From the NCBI GenBank assembly GCA_007121335.1, contig SKLY01000188.1, forward strand, positions 1-32,919: 32,919 bases of DNA, given 5' to 3'. Below, one piece after another: positions 25,246 through 32,919 of this stretch; positions within the stretch are counted from its first letter, which is position 1, and every line of letters begins with the position of its first letter. The notes under the pieces are model-generated. The model saw nothing but the letters and a program-made list of their open reading frames with translations, searched no databases and was not told where the DNA came from. This DNA comes from Saprospiraceae bacterium (GTDB lineage: Bacteria; Bacteroidota; Bacteroidia; Chitinophagales; Saprospiraceae). The position numbers and the translations under genes were made by a program.

Positions 25246-26603
25246 TACTCGTAGATTTCTCTTAAATTATCCACTACTTCATCCGCTATCACTTTGCGGA
25301 TGTGCTCGTTTTCCACGGATTCAAAAACCTCCGCCAGGAAGGCAATTTTTATCAGTTCCCCCGCCTGCTGCTCATTGAGCCCGCGGGACTTGAGGTAGAA
25401 CAATATTTCGCTGTCCATCTGACCGATGGTGGCACCGTGGCTGCACTTCACATCGTCGGCGTAAATTTCCAGTTGCGGTTTGGAATCCATTCTCGCATGG
25501 TCCGATACCAGAAGGGTGTTGTTTTGTTGGAAGGCGTTGGTTTTTTGAGCATCTTGCCTCACCAGCACTTTTCCGTTGAATACACCCCTGGAACGACCTC
25601 CCAGTACGCCCTTGTACCACTCGCGACTCTCGCAATTGGGGATGGCGTGGTCCAGATAGGTCTGGTTGTCGATATGCTGTCTGGCACCTCCCACGAAGAG
25701 ACCGAACATGTCGGTTTGTGTATAGCTGTTTTTCAGGTGAACCTCCAGATTGTTTCTGGTGATTCTACTTCCGAGGTCAGCGGTGAATGCGTAAAAGTGA
25801 CTGTCTTTTTCCTGAGACGCCACCATGTTGTGAATCATAAAATCTTCCGGTCCGAGGTCCTGGATTTTGTGATGGACTACATTTGCGCCCGCTTCCACTA
25901 CCATCCTGCTGAAGAGGTTTGCAAAAATTTTTTCACTGCGGGTGTCGCTCTGTGTTAGGTGTGTTTCCAGGAAATTAACCTTACTGTTTTCCTCCGCAAT
26001 GACAAAAATTTGGGGACTGACGATCACGGACTCATCTCCCGTTTTGTAGTAGTGAATGAGTTGAATGGGTTTTTCAACATTCTGACCCGCCTTGATGTGT
26101 ATCATTAGCGGATCTTCGCAAAGAGCGGTATTGAGTTGTATAAAGGGATTGTCACTCTCCTCCAGGCTTTTTTCAATGCGCTGTAAAGCTGCTTTTTTCA
26201 AGTCGGTTTCGCCGGACTCATCGGAAAGTGAGAGCACTGTATACCCCTGTGAGGAGATTGAGCTGAGTGATGGTGCATATCTGCCATTTACAAAGCAAAT
26301 GCAGTCCGTCTCAGGACATTTTTGTGCTGTCTCCTGAATGGCTTTTTTATCCTGCTCAGTCAAAGAGACCTGCTCCGGCAGGTAGTAGTTTTCATTGAAA
26401 ACCCTGTTCAGGGCTGTGTATTTGTAATCCTCATTGCGGGTAGTGGGAAAACCGAGTTGCAATAGACGGTTGCCACCTTTTTTACGCAGTTGGTGAAAAA
26501 TACGGTCTTTTTCTCCGTTGAGCCGATCTTCCAGGTTTTCAAAAAGCGACCTGAAATGACCGGGCACTTCGGTTTGATATTTGGGAATGACACTTGATTT
26601 CAT
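25245..26603 (-). CDS. sufD: SufD, Fe-S scaffold component
   Basis: 452 aa from the ATG at 26603 (MKSSVIPKYQTEVPGHF). A TTG at 26627 would add 8 residues but overlaps the stop of the small frame upstream. SufD is a beta-helix paralogue of SufB and forms the SufBC2D scaffold. The C-terminal core shows LEIYADDVKCSHGATIGQMD with the conserved Cys/His region, and SRGLNEQQAGELIKIAFLAEVF. It lies between sufC (after a 155-bp gap) and sufS (1-bp overlap). Confidence 0.95.
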   Translation of the reverse strand: MKSSVIPKYQTEVPGHFRSLFENLEDRLNGEKDRIFHQLRKKGGNRLLQLGFPTTRNEDYKYTALNRVFNENYYLPEQVSLTEQDKKAIQETAQKCPETDCICFVNGRYAPSLSSISSQGYTVLSLSDESGETDLKKAALQRIEKSLEESDNPFIQLNTALCEDPLMIHIKAGQNVEKPIQLIHYYKTGDESVIVSPQIFVIAEENSKVNFLETHLTQSDTRSEKIFANLFSRMVVEAGANVVHHKIQDLGPEDFMIHNMVASQEKDSHFYAFTADLGSRITRNNLEVHLKNSYTQTDMFGLFVGGARQHIDNQTYLDHAIPNCESREWYKGVLGGRSRGVFNGKVLVRQDAQKTNAFQQNNTLLVSDHARMDSKPQLEIYADDVKCSHGATIGQMDSEILFYLKSRGLNEQQAGELIKIAFLAEVFESVENEHIRKVIADEVVDNLREIYE

Positions 26604-26623
26604 CTGATTGTGTTTTTCATCTG

Positions 26624-26725
26624 TCAATTGATGGTGAAATATTTATTCCCACCGATCTTAAAAATATGATGTTTCGTAAAGTCCTTGATGTAAGGTTGCT
26701 TTTCCGTAAAACCCACTAAAGCCAT
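26624..26725 (-). CDS. Possible 33-aa small protein between sufC and sufD
   Basis: An ATG at 26725, 33 bp after the sufC stop, opens a 33-codon frame (MALVGFTEKQPYIKDF to the end GGNKYFTIN) ending in TGA at 26624-26626, 20 bp before the sufD ATG. Spacing on both sides is operon-like. The product is basic and shows no known motif. It could instead be a leader or chance frame in an untranslated spacer. The start lies inside two interleaved inverted repeats (see the regulatory entry). Confidence 0.25.
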   Translation of the reverse strand: MALVGFTEKQPYIKDFTKHHIFKIGGNKYFTIN

Positions 26726-26747
26726 TTTTTCATAAACGGAAGTGGGT
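26702..26747 (-). promoter_or_regulatory. Interleaved inverted repeats in the sufC-sufD spacer
   Basis: In the transcript, ACCCACT and TTCCGT are adjacent (complement of 26747-26736), then about 17 nt later AGTGGGT (complement of 26717-26711), then ACGGAA (complement of 26707-26702). Both arm pairs are perfect, 7 and 6 bp. They interleave in the order a, b, a', b', so they must form either a pseudoknot or two mutually exclusive hairpins. Located 12 bp after the sufC stop. Confidence 0.4.
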
Positions 26748-26758
26748 AAAAAGGCGTC

Positions 26759-27520
26759 TTATGCCGGTTGAGCAGCCTTGTTTTCCTTGATCCAGTCGTA
26801 GCCTTTGTCCTCCAATTCCAGAGCCAGGTTTTTGTCGCCCGACTTCACGATCTTACCATCGACCAGTACGTGGACCACATCAGGTACGATGTAGTTGAGC
26901 AGGCGTTGGTAGTGTGTGATGATGAGAAAACCGCGATCTTCGGACCTCATGGAATTGACTCCGTCGGCAACGACTTTCAGTGCATCAATATCGAGACCGG
27001 AATCCGTTTCATCCAGGATGGCGAGTGTCGGTTCGAGCACAGCCATTTGCAGGATTTCGTTTCTCTTTTTTTCACCTCCTGAAAAGCCGTCGTTCAGCGA
27101 TCTTTTGAGCATGTTGATATCCATGCCTAAGACCGCGAGTTTTTCCTTGAGTAATTTGAGCATTTCCAGTGAGTCGAGCTCTTTTTCACCTCTGGCTTTC
27201 CTCATGGAATTCACGATCATTTTCAGGAAATTGGAGTTGGACACACCGGGTATCTCCACGGGGTACTGGAATCCGAGAAATACACCTTCTCTGGCTCTTT
27301 CATCGGGGTCGAGTTCAAGCAGGTCCTGCCCTTTGTACTCTATACTTCCACCGGTCACTTCGTAATCGTCCTTTCCGGCGAGTACAAAACCCAGGGTGCT
27401 TTTTCCGGAACCGTTGGGTCCCATTATGGCGTGAACTTCACCTGGCTTAATTTCCAAATTGACTCCTTTCAGAATCTCAGTGTCTTCCACGCTGACTCTC
27501 AAATCTTTTATTTTCAACAT
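26759..27520 (-). CDS. sufC: SufC, Fe-S assembly ATPase
   Basis: 253 aa from the ATG at 27520 ([13 protein letters not shown]), the normal family start; a frame opening 14 codons earlier is not needed. ABC-type ATPase: Walker [10 protein letters not shown] (34-42), signature FSGGE (146-150), Walker B LAILDE (166-171), then TDSGLD as in SufC. It powers the SufBC2D scaffold in the cytoplasm. It lies 79 bp after sufB. The gap to sufD is unusually long for this operon and holds a small frame and inverted repeats. Confidence 0.97.
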   Translation of the reverse strand: MLKIKDLRVSVEDTEILKGVNLEIKPGEVHAIMGPNGSGKSTLGFVLAGKDDYEVTGGSIEYKGQDLLELDPDERAREGVFLGFQYPVEIPGVSNSNFLKMIVNSMRKARGEKELDSLEMLKLLKEKLAVLGMDINMLKRSLNDGFSGGEKKRNEILQMAVLEPTLAILDETDSGLDIDALKVVADGVNSMRSEDRGFLIITHYQRLLNYIVPDVVHVLVDGKIVKSGDKNLALELEDKGYDWIKENKAAQPA

Positions 27521-27599
27521 ATTGTTTAATGAATTTTTATCTGTTAAAGTAATTTTTTGCAAAACGATATTTGGCTTGTTTGCCTGGTGTTATTCCGGA

Positions 27600-29045
27600 T
27601 TATCCGACACTTCCCTCCAGGCTGATCTCCAGCAGTTTTTGTGCCTCAACGGCAAACTCCATGGGCAATTCGTTGAAAACTTCCTTGCAGTAGCCGTTTA
27701 CAATCAGGTTGATGGCATCTTCGTCGCTGAGACCTCTTTGGGTGCAGTAAAACATTTGGTCGGCTCCAATCTTGGAAGTGGTCGCCTCGTGTTCCACCTT
27801 ACCGGATTGGTTTTCAATCTCAATATACGGGAAGGTATGTGCACCACATCGATCTCCCATTAGTAGTGAATCACATTCTGAAAAATTGCGGGCATTTTCC
27901 GCTTTTTTGGCAATTTTCACCAATCCGCGGTAAGAATTTTGGCTCCTTCCTGCTGAGATACCTTTGGAAATGATGGTACTCTTGGTGTTTTTGCCCAGGT
28001 GAGTCATTTTTGTTCCCGTATCAGCTTGTTGGTGATTGTTGGTGACGGCGATGGAATAAAATTCTCCTATCGATTCGTTGCCTTTAAGTACACAACTCGG
28101 ATATTTCCAGGTGATGGCAGAACCCGTTTCAACCTGGGTCCAACTTATTCGAGAGCGGTAACCGTTGCAGAGACCTCGCTTGGTAACAAAGTTGTACACA
28201 CCCCCTTTACCATCCTTGTCTCCAGGATACCAATTTTGCACCGTGGAATACTTTACGAATGCGCGGTCTTTGGCGAAAATTTCCACCACGGCTGCGTGCA
28301 ATTGATTCTCATCGCGCATGGGCGCTGTACAACCCTCGAGGTAACTGACGTAACTGTCGTCCTCAGCCACAATAAGCGTGCGTTCAAACTGACCTGTATT
28401 TGCGGCATTGATCCGGAAATAGGTGGACAATTCCATTGGGCAGTGCACGCCTTTCGGGATATAACAAAAGGACCCGTCTGAGAAAACTGCGGAGTTGAGA
28501 GCTGCGAAATAATTGTCGTTGCGTGGAACGACGGATCCTAAGTATTCTTTAACTAGTTCGGGATGTTCCTGAACGGCCTCACTAAACGAGCAGAATATGA
28601 TACCCATCTCGGAGAGCTTTTCCTTAAAGGTGGTGGTCACGGATACACTGTCGATTACGGCATCCACGGCCACACCTGCCAGGACTTTTTGCTCATTAAG
28701 GGGTATGCCCAATCTCTCGAATGTTCTCAGCAATTCAGGATCGGCCTCGTCAAGGCTGTTTAGTTTTGGTTGTTTCTTTGGAGCTGCGAAATAAATGATG
28801 TCCTGGTAGTCGATTGGATTGATGTTCAGTTTCGCCCAATCCGGTTCCTTCATTTCGCTCCAAATTCTGAACGCTTCCAATCTCCAGTCCAATAACCACT
28901 GCGGTTCATTCTTTTTGGCAGATATCATCCGAACCACATCTTCACTTAAACCCTTGGGGATGGTATCCATCTCTATATCACTGGACCAGCCGTACTTGTA
29001 TTCACTCTTGGTGTGCTTTTCCAGTGTCTGCATTGAATCACTCAT
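27600..29045 (-). CDS. sufB: SufB, Fe-S scaffold component
   Basis: 481 aa, typical for SufB. Landmarks are [51 protein letters not shown] and [19 protein letters not shown], which include the conserved Cys, His and Glu of the cluster-building region at the SufB-SufD interface. First gene of the suf operon. The promoter box TATCTTTG is at 29079-29072, so the leader is about 20 nt. Two palindromes sit at and upstream of this promoter. No SufA-type carrier or SufU is encoded alongside. Confidence 0.97.
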   Translation of the reverse strand: MSDSMQTLEKHTKSEYKYGWSSDIEMDTIPKGLSEDVVRMISAKKNEPQWLLDWRLEAFRIWSEMKEPDWAKLNINPIDYQDIIYFAAPKKQPKLNSLDEADPELLRTFERLGIPLNEQKVLAGVAVDAVIDSVSVTTTFKEKLSEMGIIFCSFSEAVQEHPELVKEYLGSVVPRNDNYFAALNSAVFSDGSFCYIPKGVHCPMELSTYFRINAANTGQFERTLIVAEDDSYVSYLEGCTAPMRDENQLHAAVVEIFAKDRAFVKYSTVQNWYPGDKDGKGGVYNFVTKRGLCNGYRSRISWTQVETGSAITWKYPSCVLKGNESIGEFYSIAVTNNHQQADTGTKMTHLGKNTKSTIISKGISAGRSQNSYRGLVKIAKKAENARNFSECDSLLMGDRCGAHTFPYIEIENQSGKVEHEATTSKIGADQMFYCTQRGLSDEDAINLIVNGYCKEVFNELPMEFAVEAQKLLEISLEGSVG

Positions 29046-29071
29046 AATAGTCGTATTTTTTAATTGAGGTG

Positions 29072-29079
29072 CAAAGATA
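29072..29079 (-). promoter_or_regulatory. -7 promoter box of the suf operon
   Basis: On the minus strand this reads TATCTTTG followed by CACC, an exact match to the Bacteroidota TAnnTTTG element. Expected start is near 29065, 20 bp before the sufB ATG. The -33 region falls inside the palindrome at 29085-29100. Confidence 0.65.
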
Positions 29080-29084
29080 TAATT

Positions 29085-29100
29085 TGTACTAAAAAGTACA
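29085..29100. promoter_or_regulatory. Palindromic operator candidate 1 at suf promoter
   Basis: TGTACTAAAAAGTACA, arms TGTACT/AGTACA around AAAA. It overlaps the spacer and -33 zone of the sufB promoter, where a bound protein would block RNA polymerase. It has the same 16-bp layout as candidate 2 (TRTAC-N6-GTAYA). The Rrf2 protein encoded at the end of the operon is the obvious candidate ligand. Confidence 0.6.
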
Positions 29101-29106
29101 CATTCA

Positions 29107-29126
29107 TTTATACAAAAAAGTATAAA
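29107..29126. promoter_or_regulatory. Palindromic operator candidate 2 at suf promoter
   Basis: TTTATAC-A6-GTATAAA, a perfect 20-bp inverted repeat. Its centre is 24 bp from that of candidate 1, a little over two helical turns, so two dimers could bind near the same face of the DNA. The inner 16 bp (TATAC-N6-GTATA) parallels candidate 1. Confidence 0.55.
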
Positions 29127-29448
29127 AAGGGTTCAGGCAGGGTAAAATATTTTTCATGCAATGTCTGATCCTCCAGGTATAGTGGAATAATGCTTATCTG
29201 TAAAACTCATAAATTCAGGCTTTTAACTGCATAAACATCCAGCTGATATCTTCCCTTGAAATTCAATTGTCATGTCGCCCCTCTTCAATTCTCAATTTTT
29301 TTCAAGACTATTTGGTTGAAGGTGATGTCCTGTTAGATGTGGTCAATTGAAGCAAACCACTTTCTCATTCACTCATTGAGAAAAACCTTCTCTTCAATGG
29401 TCATTTTCGAACCACGCCTAGTAGTTTTTCCTGCTGGAAAAAGTGCTT
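29127..29448. other. Gene-free part of the divergent sufB-rhodanese interval
   Basis: No gene is supported on either strand. Positions 29425-29442 hold an inverted repeat TTTTTCC-TGCT-GGAAAAA just upstream of the CRP-type site. Otherwise only AT-rich sequence without recognisable signals. Confidence 0.5.
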
Positions 29449-29464
29449 TGTGACATTTGTCACA
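29449..29464. promoter_or_regulatory. CRP/FNR-family binding site candidate
   Basis: TGTGACATTTGTCACA is a perfect TGTGA-N6-TCACA palindrome, identical in its fixed bases to the CRP consensus. Its centre (29456.5) lies about 43 bp upstream of the predicted start of the rhodanese transcript, the place where class II activators contact RNA polymerase. The regulator is not encoded in this window. Confidence 0.6.
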
Positions 29465-29465
29465 G

Positions 29466-29493
29466 TTGGGACCAAGGTAACCTCTTATCTTTG
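29466..29493 (+). promoter_or_regulatory. Promoter of membrane rhodanese gene
   Basis: The -33 TTG is at 29466-29468 and the -7 box TATCTTTG at 29486-29493, with 17 bp between them, within the range reported for Bacteroidota promoters. Expected start is near 29500, giving a leader of about 67 nt. Confidence 0.6.
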
Positions 29494-29566
29494 TGTAACA
29501 TTAGCTATTTCGTGAAATGGCTTTTACGAATGGTTGGTATTAGTTATCACTAGAACAAAATATTTT

Positions 29567-29980
29567 ATGTCAACGCAATACGTAATTTTAGCCGTAATCG
29601 CTTTAATGTTTTTTGGCTGGAAAGCCTATGCAGCCGGCTATATTGGCCCCAATCCACCGGGGACCCAGCACATTGATGTAAATCAGGCAAAGGACATTAT
29701 AGAGAATGGAGTAGATGTGCAGATCCTTGATGTGAGGACGCCGCGAGAGTGGAATTCCGGAGTGGTTCAGAACTCCATACTTATCAATCTTTACGACAGG
29801 GAATTTGAACAAAAAGTCTCTCAACTGTCCAAAGACAAGCCGGTTGTAATAATCTGCCGGTCGGGGAATCGAAGTAATTCTGCAATGAGAGCCATGGCCG
29901 ATATGGGTTTTACAGACCTTTATAATGTGCGGGGAGGAATTAATTCCTGGAACAGAGCAGGCTACGAGATCAAGCGTTAA
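29567..29980 (+). CDS. Membrane-anchored rhodanese
   Basis: 137 aa from the ATG at 29567 (MSTQYVILAVIALMFFGWKA). A TTG-started frame 11 codons earlier is less likely. One N-terminal transmembrane helix (about 4-22), then a single rhodanese domain (about 35-137) with DVRTPREWNSG and the active loop CRSGNRS, catalytic Cys97. It probably faces the periplasm, though orientation is not certain. Sulfur carrier or sulfurtransferase; donor and acceptor unknown. It is divergent from the suf operon, has its own strong promoter and a CRP-type site, and is a paralogue of the lipoprotein rhodanese at 16239. It converges with the CPBP gene, and the gap 29981-30130 shows no clear terminator. Confidence 0.9.
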   Translation: MSTQYVILAVIALMFFGWKAYAAGYIGPNPPGTQHIDVNQAKDIIENGVDVQILDVRTPREWNSGVVQNSILINLYDREFEQKVSQLSKDKPVVIICRSGNRSNSAMRAMADMGFTDLYNVRGGINSWNRAGYEIKR

Positions 29981-30130
29981 TTGTAGTTGCTGTAGTTTGT
30001 TAATGATTGACTTAGAAAAATCGTAGTCCATCATACAGGGATTTTGAATCCAACAAGTCAAACCCATTTCTTTGGCATTGCTGCAGGACTGAGGCAAGAA
30101 TAATTTGGACCACATCGGCTCTGGTGATGA

Positions 30131-30907
30131 TCAATGAACCTTAGGGTGGTAAAACAGATTGTGTCTGTTTATTCTGAAGAAGCCTTCTTTTTTTCGGATA
30201 CGGATGGTTATTATTACCGTAAATGCAATGGTCATTATCCTGAAAATGTTTTCGTACCAACCACCCAAAGCTGTGCTGCTGATCTCAAAAAGTATCCATG
30301 ATAGGTTCATCAGCACATGGAGAAAGATTGGTATCCAGAGGTTGTTATTCCATTCAATGTAAAGCCAGGCAAACCATACTGCTCCCATAGCGGTAATAAA
30401 GAATATACCGGTCACTTCCCAAAATGTACCTCCCTGGTATAGGTGCGCCATTCCAAAGATGATGGCACCCAGTAGTGCTGCAGGGATAAAACCCCACCTG
30501 AGTTTCAAAAACAGCAAACCGAACAGAAATCCACGGAACAGGTATTCCTCCATAAATCCCGCTATCAGACTCTGGTTGAGGATCGTGGTTAGATTGATAT
30601 CTTCGCTTACGCTACTCGCAATAGCTGAGCTAATAAACATAGGTGAAACTGCTACAATCGAGAACAGAAGCCCTTTCATGAAACCTTTGCTCAATCCCAA
30701 ATGGTCAAAAAACCTTCTAAATCCGAACAGAAGTCCTGTAATTGCAGCAGTTGGGATAAGCCACCACGAGTAAAAATAGGCAATTCGCAACTCGAGCGAT
30801 GAAATGGTGAGATCGAGGAATGGTGAAATAATTCTATTGCCGTAAAAGGCTAGCAAAAAGGTGAGAGTGATTATTGCGGAAAAAATAAGGTCTCGCCTCT
30901 TATCCAT
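30131..30907 (-). CDS. CPBP family intramembrane metalloprotease
   Basis: 258 aa from the ATG at 30907 (MDKRRDLIFSAI); a GTG 11 codons upstream is possible. About seven or eight membrane helices. CPBP (CAAX protease and bacteriocin-processing) motifs are intact: E120-E121-x3-R125 in FMEEYLFRG, H155 in FGMAHLY and H197/N201 in FLHVLMNLSW. These form the Rce1-type active site in the membrane. Substrate unknown. The start codon is preceded by a GTGAG-N7-CTCAC inverted repeat (30912-30928) that could fold in the leader 4 nt from the ATG. Confidence 0.9.
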   Translation of the reverse strand: MDKRRDLIFSAIITLTFLLAFYGNRIISPFLDLTISSLELRIAYFYSWWLIPTAAITGLLFGFRRFFDHLGLSKGFMKGLLFSIVAVSPMFISSAIASSVSEDINLTTILNQSLIAGFMEEYLFRGFLFGLLFLKLRWGFIPAALLGAIIFGMAHLYQGGTFWEVTGIFFITAMGAVWFAWLYIEWNNNLWIPIFLHVLMNLSWILFEISSTALGGWYENIFRIMTIAFTVIITIRIRKKEGFFRINRHNLFYHPKVH

Positions 30908-31050
30908 AATCGTGAGTTTTTTTCTCACCCGGCAAACCACTCGTTTAAGGAAAGATAATGTAATTCATTGTCCCCGGAGAAAACCCTAAAACTTTTCGAT
31001 AGTCTGACACGAAAGCGGTGAATGTAAGATGGGAGTTCAGTTATGAAATA

Positions 31051-32037
31051 TCAATCCCCGAAAGATTGATTTGGAATTGAAGCCATTTCCACCAATTCCT
31101 GGTATTCCTCAGTGGTTAAACCGTCCATACAGAAGTGGATTGGATTGACCGGCTCGCCCTTATATCTCACTTCGTAGTGTAAGTGCGGTGCTGTGCTGGT
31201 TCCGGTGTTACCCACCCTGGCTATTTTTTGACCTTTGGTAACCTGGTCTCCGATTTCAACTGAGTAGTCATGCAAGTGCGCATAAACGGTTTCATATCCG
31301 TAGCCGTGATCGATCATAAGATGAGTACCATAACCGGTGCGATCGTGTCTGATCAGAGTAACCACGCCATTACCGGTTGCGTAAATAGGAGTTCCGGTTG
31401 GAGCGCTAAAATCAATTCCGGTGTGCATTCTCCAAACTTTATGCACTGGGTGAAGTCTCATCCCAAAACCTGAGAGCAGGTGCATGTCTCTGCGCAGTTT
31501 ATCCATTCTGATTGGCTTGATAGATGGTACTGACATCAACATGTTTTCCCTGTCTTCAGCCAATTCCTGAATGGCCTCCAATGATCGGGAATGGAGTACG
31601 AGTTGTCTCTCCAGGCGATTCAAGCTGGATTGGGTTTCGCGTATCAATTGGCCACTGAATTCAAAGTCGGCAATGTTAGAAAATTGATCGTGACCACCGA
31701 TACCACCTTCCCACATACTTTGGTCGATGGGATCCATTCCAAAAAGTGTTCTGTACACTCCATCGTCGCGCTTTCTTAAGTTATTTAGCACGCGGGAATA
31801 GGTTTCCAGATTTTCCTGAAAGGCCATGTATTTATAAGACATCTGTTGAAGCTCTCGCTCCAGGGCCTGTTCTTTTGGACTGGGGAAATACCTGGTCCCC
31901 AGACCGTAGATCATTCCGGCCGTAATAAGTATGGCTGAAAAAACTCCGAGGAATCTGTAAACCTTAGCTGCAGTGGACAGTTTGTGTTCTTCAAACCGCA
32001 GCGTTTGTCTGTTGTAAATGTACTTTTTTTGCTTCAT
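31051..32037 (-). CDS. M23 family peptidoglycan endopeptidase, membrane-anchored
   Basis: 328 aa from the ATG at 32037 (MKQKKYIYNRQTLRFEEHKL). A frame opening 23 codons earlier precedes this typical Bacteroidota M23 start. A short basic cytoplasmic segment is followed by a membrane helix (about 27-48), a coiled-coil stretch (about 53-160) and an LAS-type metallopeptidase domain with HTGIDFSAP (near residue 205) and HLHYEV (near 288), the zinc ligands and catalytic His of lysostaphin-like enzymes. Expected to cut peptide crosslinks in the cell wall. All key residues are present. The divergent neighbour of alaS, with its own promoter. Confidence 0.92.
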   Translation of the reverse strand: MKQKKYIYNRQTLRFEEHKLSTAAKVYRFLGVFSAILITAGMIYGLGTRYFPSPKEQALERELQQMSYKYMAFQENLETYSRVLNNLRKRDDGVYRTLFGMDPIDQSMWEGGIGGHDQFSNIADFEFSGQLIRETQSSLNRLERQLVLHSRSLEAIQELAEDRENMLMSVPSIKPIRMDKLRRDMHLLSGFGMRLHPVHKVWRMHTGIDFSAPTGTPIYATGNGVVTLIRHDRTGYGTHLMIDHGYGYETVYAHLHDYSVEIGDQVTKGQKIARVGNTGTSTAPHLHYEVRYKGEPVNPIHFCMDGLTTEEYQELVEMASIPNQSFGD

Positions 32038-32103
32038 TTGAAATCCTGTTGGCAAAATCCCTATTTTTGCGCCCGGATAAGGTTCATGGGAATCGAACGG
32101 GGG

Positions 32104-32135
32104 CAAATATACAACAAAACATTTGGTTGTACAAA
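32104..32135 (-). promoter_or_regulatory. Promoter of the M23 peptidase gene
   Basis: On the minus strand, a -33 TTTG (32135-32132) and a -7 TATATTTG (32111-32104) are separated by 20 bp, a good match to the Bacteroidota promoter pattern. Predicted start near 32097 gives a leader of about 60 nt. Confidence 0.6.
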
Positions 32136-32305
32136 CAGATTAACCCTTTGTTAAGATATAAATATATGATTTTACTTGATTGGTAAGGTTTTGAAAATGA
32201 CGGCGTTGTGTGGGTAAAAAACAAATTATAAAAAAACACAATATTTAAACCAATTAAAAACAACGCTTAACGGTTGATTCTTTTAAAAAAAGTGAAAGCG
32301 AAATA

Positions 32306-32919
32306 ATGGAATGGAGTGCTGATAAAGTGAGGAAAAAATTTTTGGACTTTTTTGCTGAAAAAGGGCACAAGGTAGTCCCCTCTGCCCCGATAGTCAACAA
32401 AGACGACCCCACTCTGATGTTTACCAATGCCGGGATGAATCAGTTTAAGGACTTTTTCCTGGGCAATAAAACACCCGTGCAGGCCCGTGTGGCCAATACC
32501 CAAAAATGCCTTAGGGTAAGTGGGAAGCACAATGACCTGGAAGAGGTAGGTGTGGATAGCTATCACCACACCATGTTTGAAATGCTGGGTAATTGGTCCT
32601 TCGGGGATTATTTTAAGAAAGATGCAATTTCCTGGGCCTGGGAACTTTTAACACAAATATATAATATAGACCCGGATCGATTGTACGCATCCATTTTTGA
32701 AGGTGATCCGGAAGTTAATATTGGTGAGGATACCGATGCCGGGGAGTTTTGGGCTAAATTTCTTCCCCGGGAGCGCATATTGACATTTGGTAAAGAGGAC
32801 AATTTTTGGGAGATGGGTGACGTGGGGCCGTGCGGACCTTGCAGTGAGATACACATTGACCTGAGAAGCGATGAGGAGCGCAAAAAAGTTGATGGCGCCA
32901 CCCTGGTTAATAAAGACCA
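32306..32919 (+). CDS. alaS: Alanine--tRNA ligase, N-terminal part (cut by window end)
   Basis: The frame opens with ATG at 32306 ([20 protein letters not shown]) and is still open at the window edge, giving the first 204 residues of a protein normally near 870. Class II synthetase core: [21 protein letters not shown] split at residues 28-48, [34 protein letters not shown] and [18 protein letters not shown]-like [19 protein letters not shown]. It attaches alanine to tRNA-Ala. The leader region 32138-32305 is AT-rich with no clear -7 box; a TTAAC-N5-GTTAA inverted repeat lies at about 32142-32156. It diverges from the M23 gene. Confidence 0.96.
   Translation, partial: MEWSADKVRKKFLDFFAEKGHKVVPSAPIVNKDDPTLMFTNAGMNQFKDFFLGNKTPVQARVANTQKCLRVSGKHNDLEEVGVDSYHHTMFEMLGNWSFGDYFKKDAISWAWELLTQIYNIDPDRLYASIFEGDPEVNIGEDTDAGEFWAKFLPRERILTFGKEDNFWEMGDVGPCGPCSEIHIDLRSDEERKKVDGATLVNKD

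Noticed and set aside
32142-32156. TTAAC-N5-GTTAA inverted repeat as an operator for alaS
   Set aside because: Short, AT-rich and expected by chance in this intergenic region; no promoter box can be placed next to it.
1-32919. tRNA, rRNA, insertion sequences or phage genes
   Set aside because: Intergenic regions were read on both strands and no cloverleaf, rRNA segment, transposase or integrase motif was recognised; a covariance search would be needed to exclude small RNAs.

Overview
The window is a chromosomal segment of a member of the Bacteroidota, probably marine or salt-tolerant. The evidence is a DUF4286 protein, a DUF2723 (GT117-type) membrane protein, an eukaryote-like IleRS, -7 promoter boxes of the TAnnTTTG type (TATCTTTG, TATATTTG, TATTTTTG), few Shine-Dalgarno motifs, and a complete Mrp Na+/H+ antiporter. 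Family or genus cannot be fixed from the sequence. The content is mostly housekeeping. The unusual material lies in the intergenic DNA and in a few regulatory or active-site details.

Layout: 1-648 is a patch of mosaic repeats ending on the stop codon of a minus-strand DNA exonuclease gene (647-1609). 1691-7410 (minus) is a seven-gene Mrp operon, mrpA to mrpG, with genes overlapping by 4 bp or spaced by 1 bp. 7411-7979 has no gene. 7980-10130 (minus) holds a TPR protein followed by a DUF4286 protein. 10188-10819 is a second mosaic patch, again ending on the stop codon of a minus-strand gene, ileS (10820-14125). On the plus strand come a Smr-domain protein (14430), a CrtA-like carotenoid oxygenase (15338), a rhodanese lipoprotein (16239), a large DUF2723 membrane glycosyltransferase-like protein (17052), rpiB (20326) and an M28 aminopeptidase (20798-22399). 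22400-22722 is the third mosaic patch, between convergent genes.

22723-29045 (minus) is a SUF Fe-S assembly operon in the order sufB-sufC-(33-codon small frame)-sufD-sufS-sufE-sufT-like-rrf2. The last gene encodes a three-cysteine Rrf2 regulator resembling IscR. Two related palindromes (TGTAC-N6-GTACA and TATAC-N6-GTATA), 24 bp apart, lie on and just upstream of the sufB promoter. This suggests an autoregulated Fe-S feedback circuit. Divergent from it is a membrane-anchored rhodanese (29567) with a strong promoter and a perfect CRP-type site, TGTGA-N6-TCACA, centred about 43 bp upstream of the predicted transcription start. The right end has a CPBP protease-like protein (30131), an M23 peptidase (31051) and, divergently, the 5' part of alaS (32306 to the window edge).

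The most interesting items are the family of composite intergenic repeats built from the same short modules at three or four loci and joined directly to stop codons; the IleRS whose HIGH motif is replaced by GIHH; the SUF-Rrf2 operator pair; and the CRP-type site at the rhodanese promoter. No mobile-element genes, tRNA, rRNA or CRISPR array were found.
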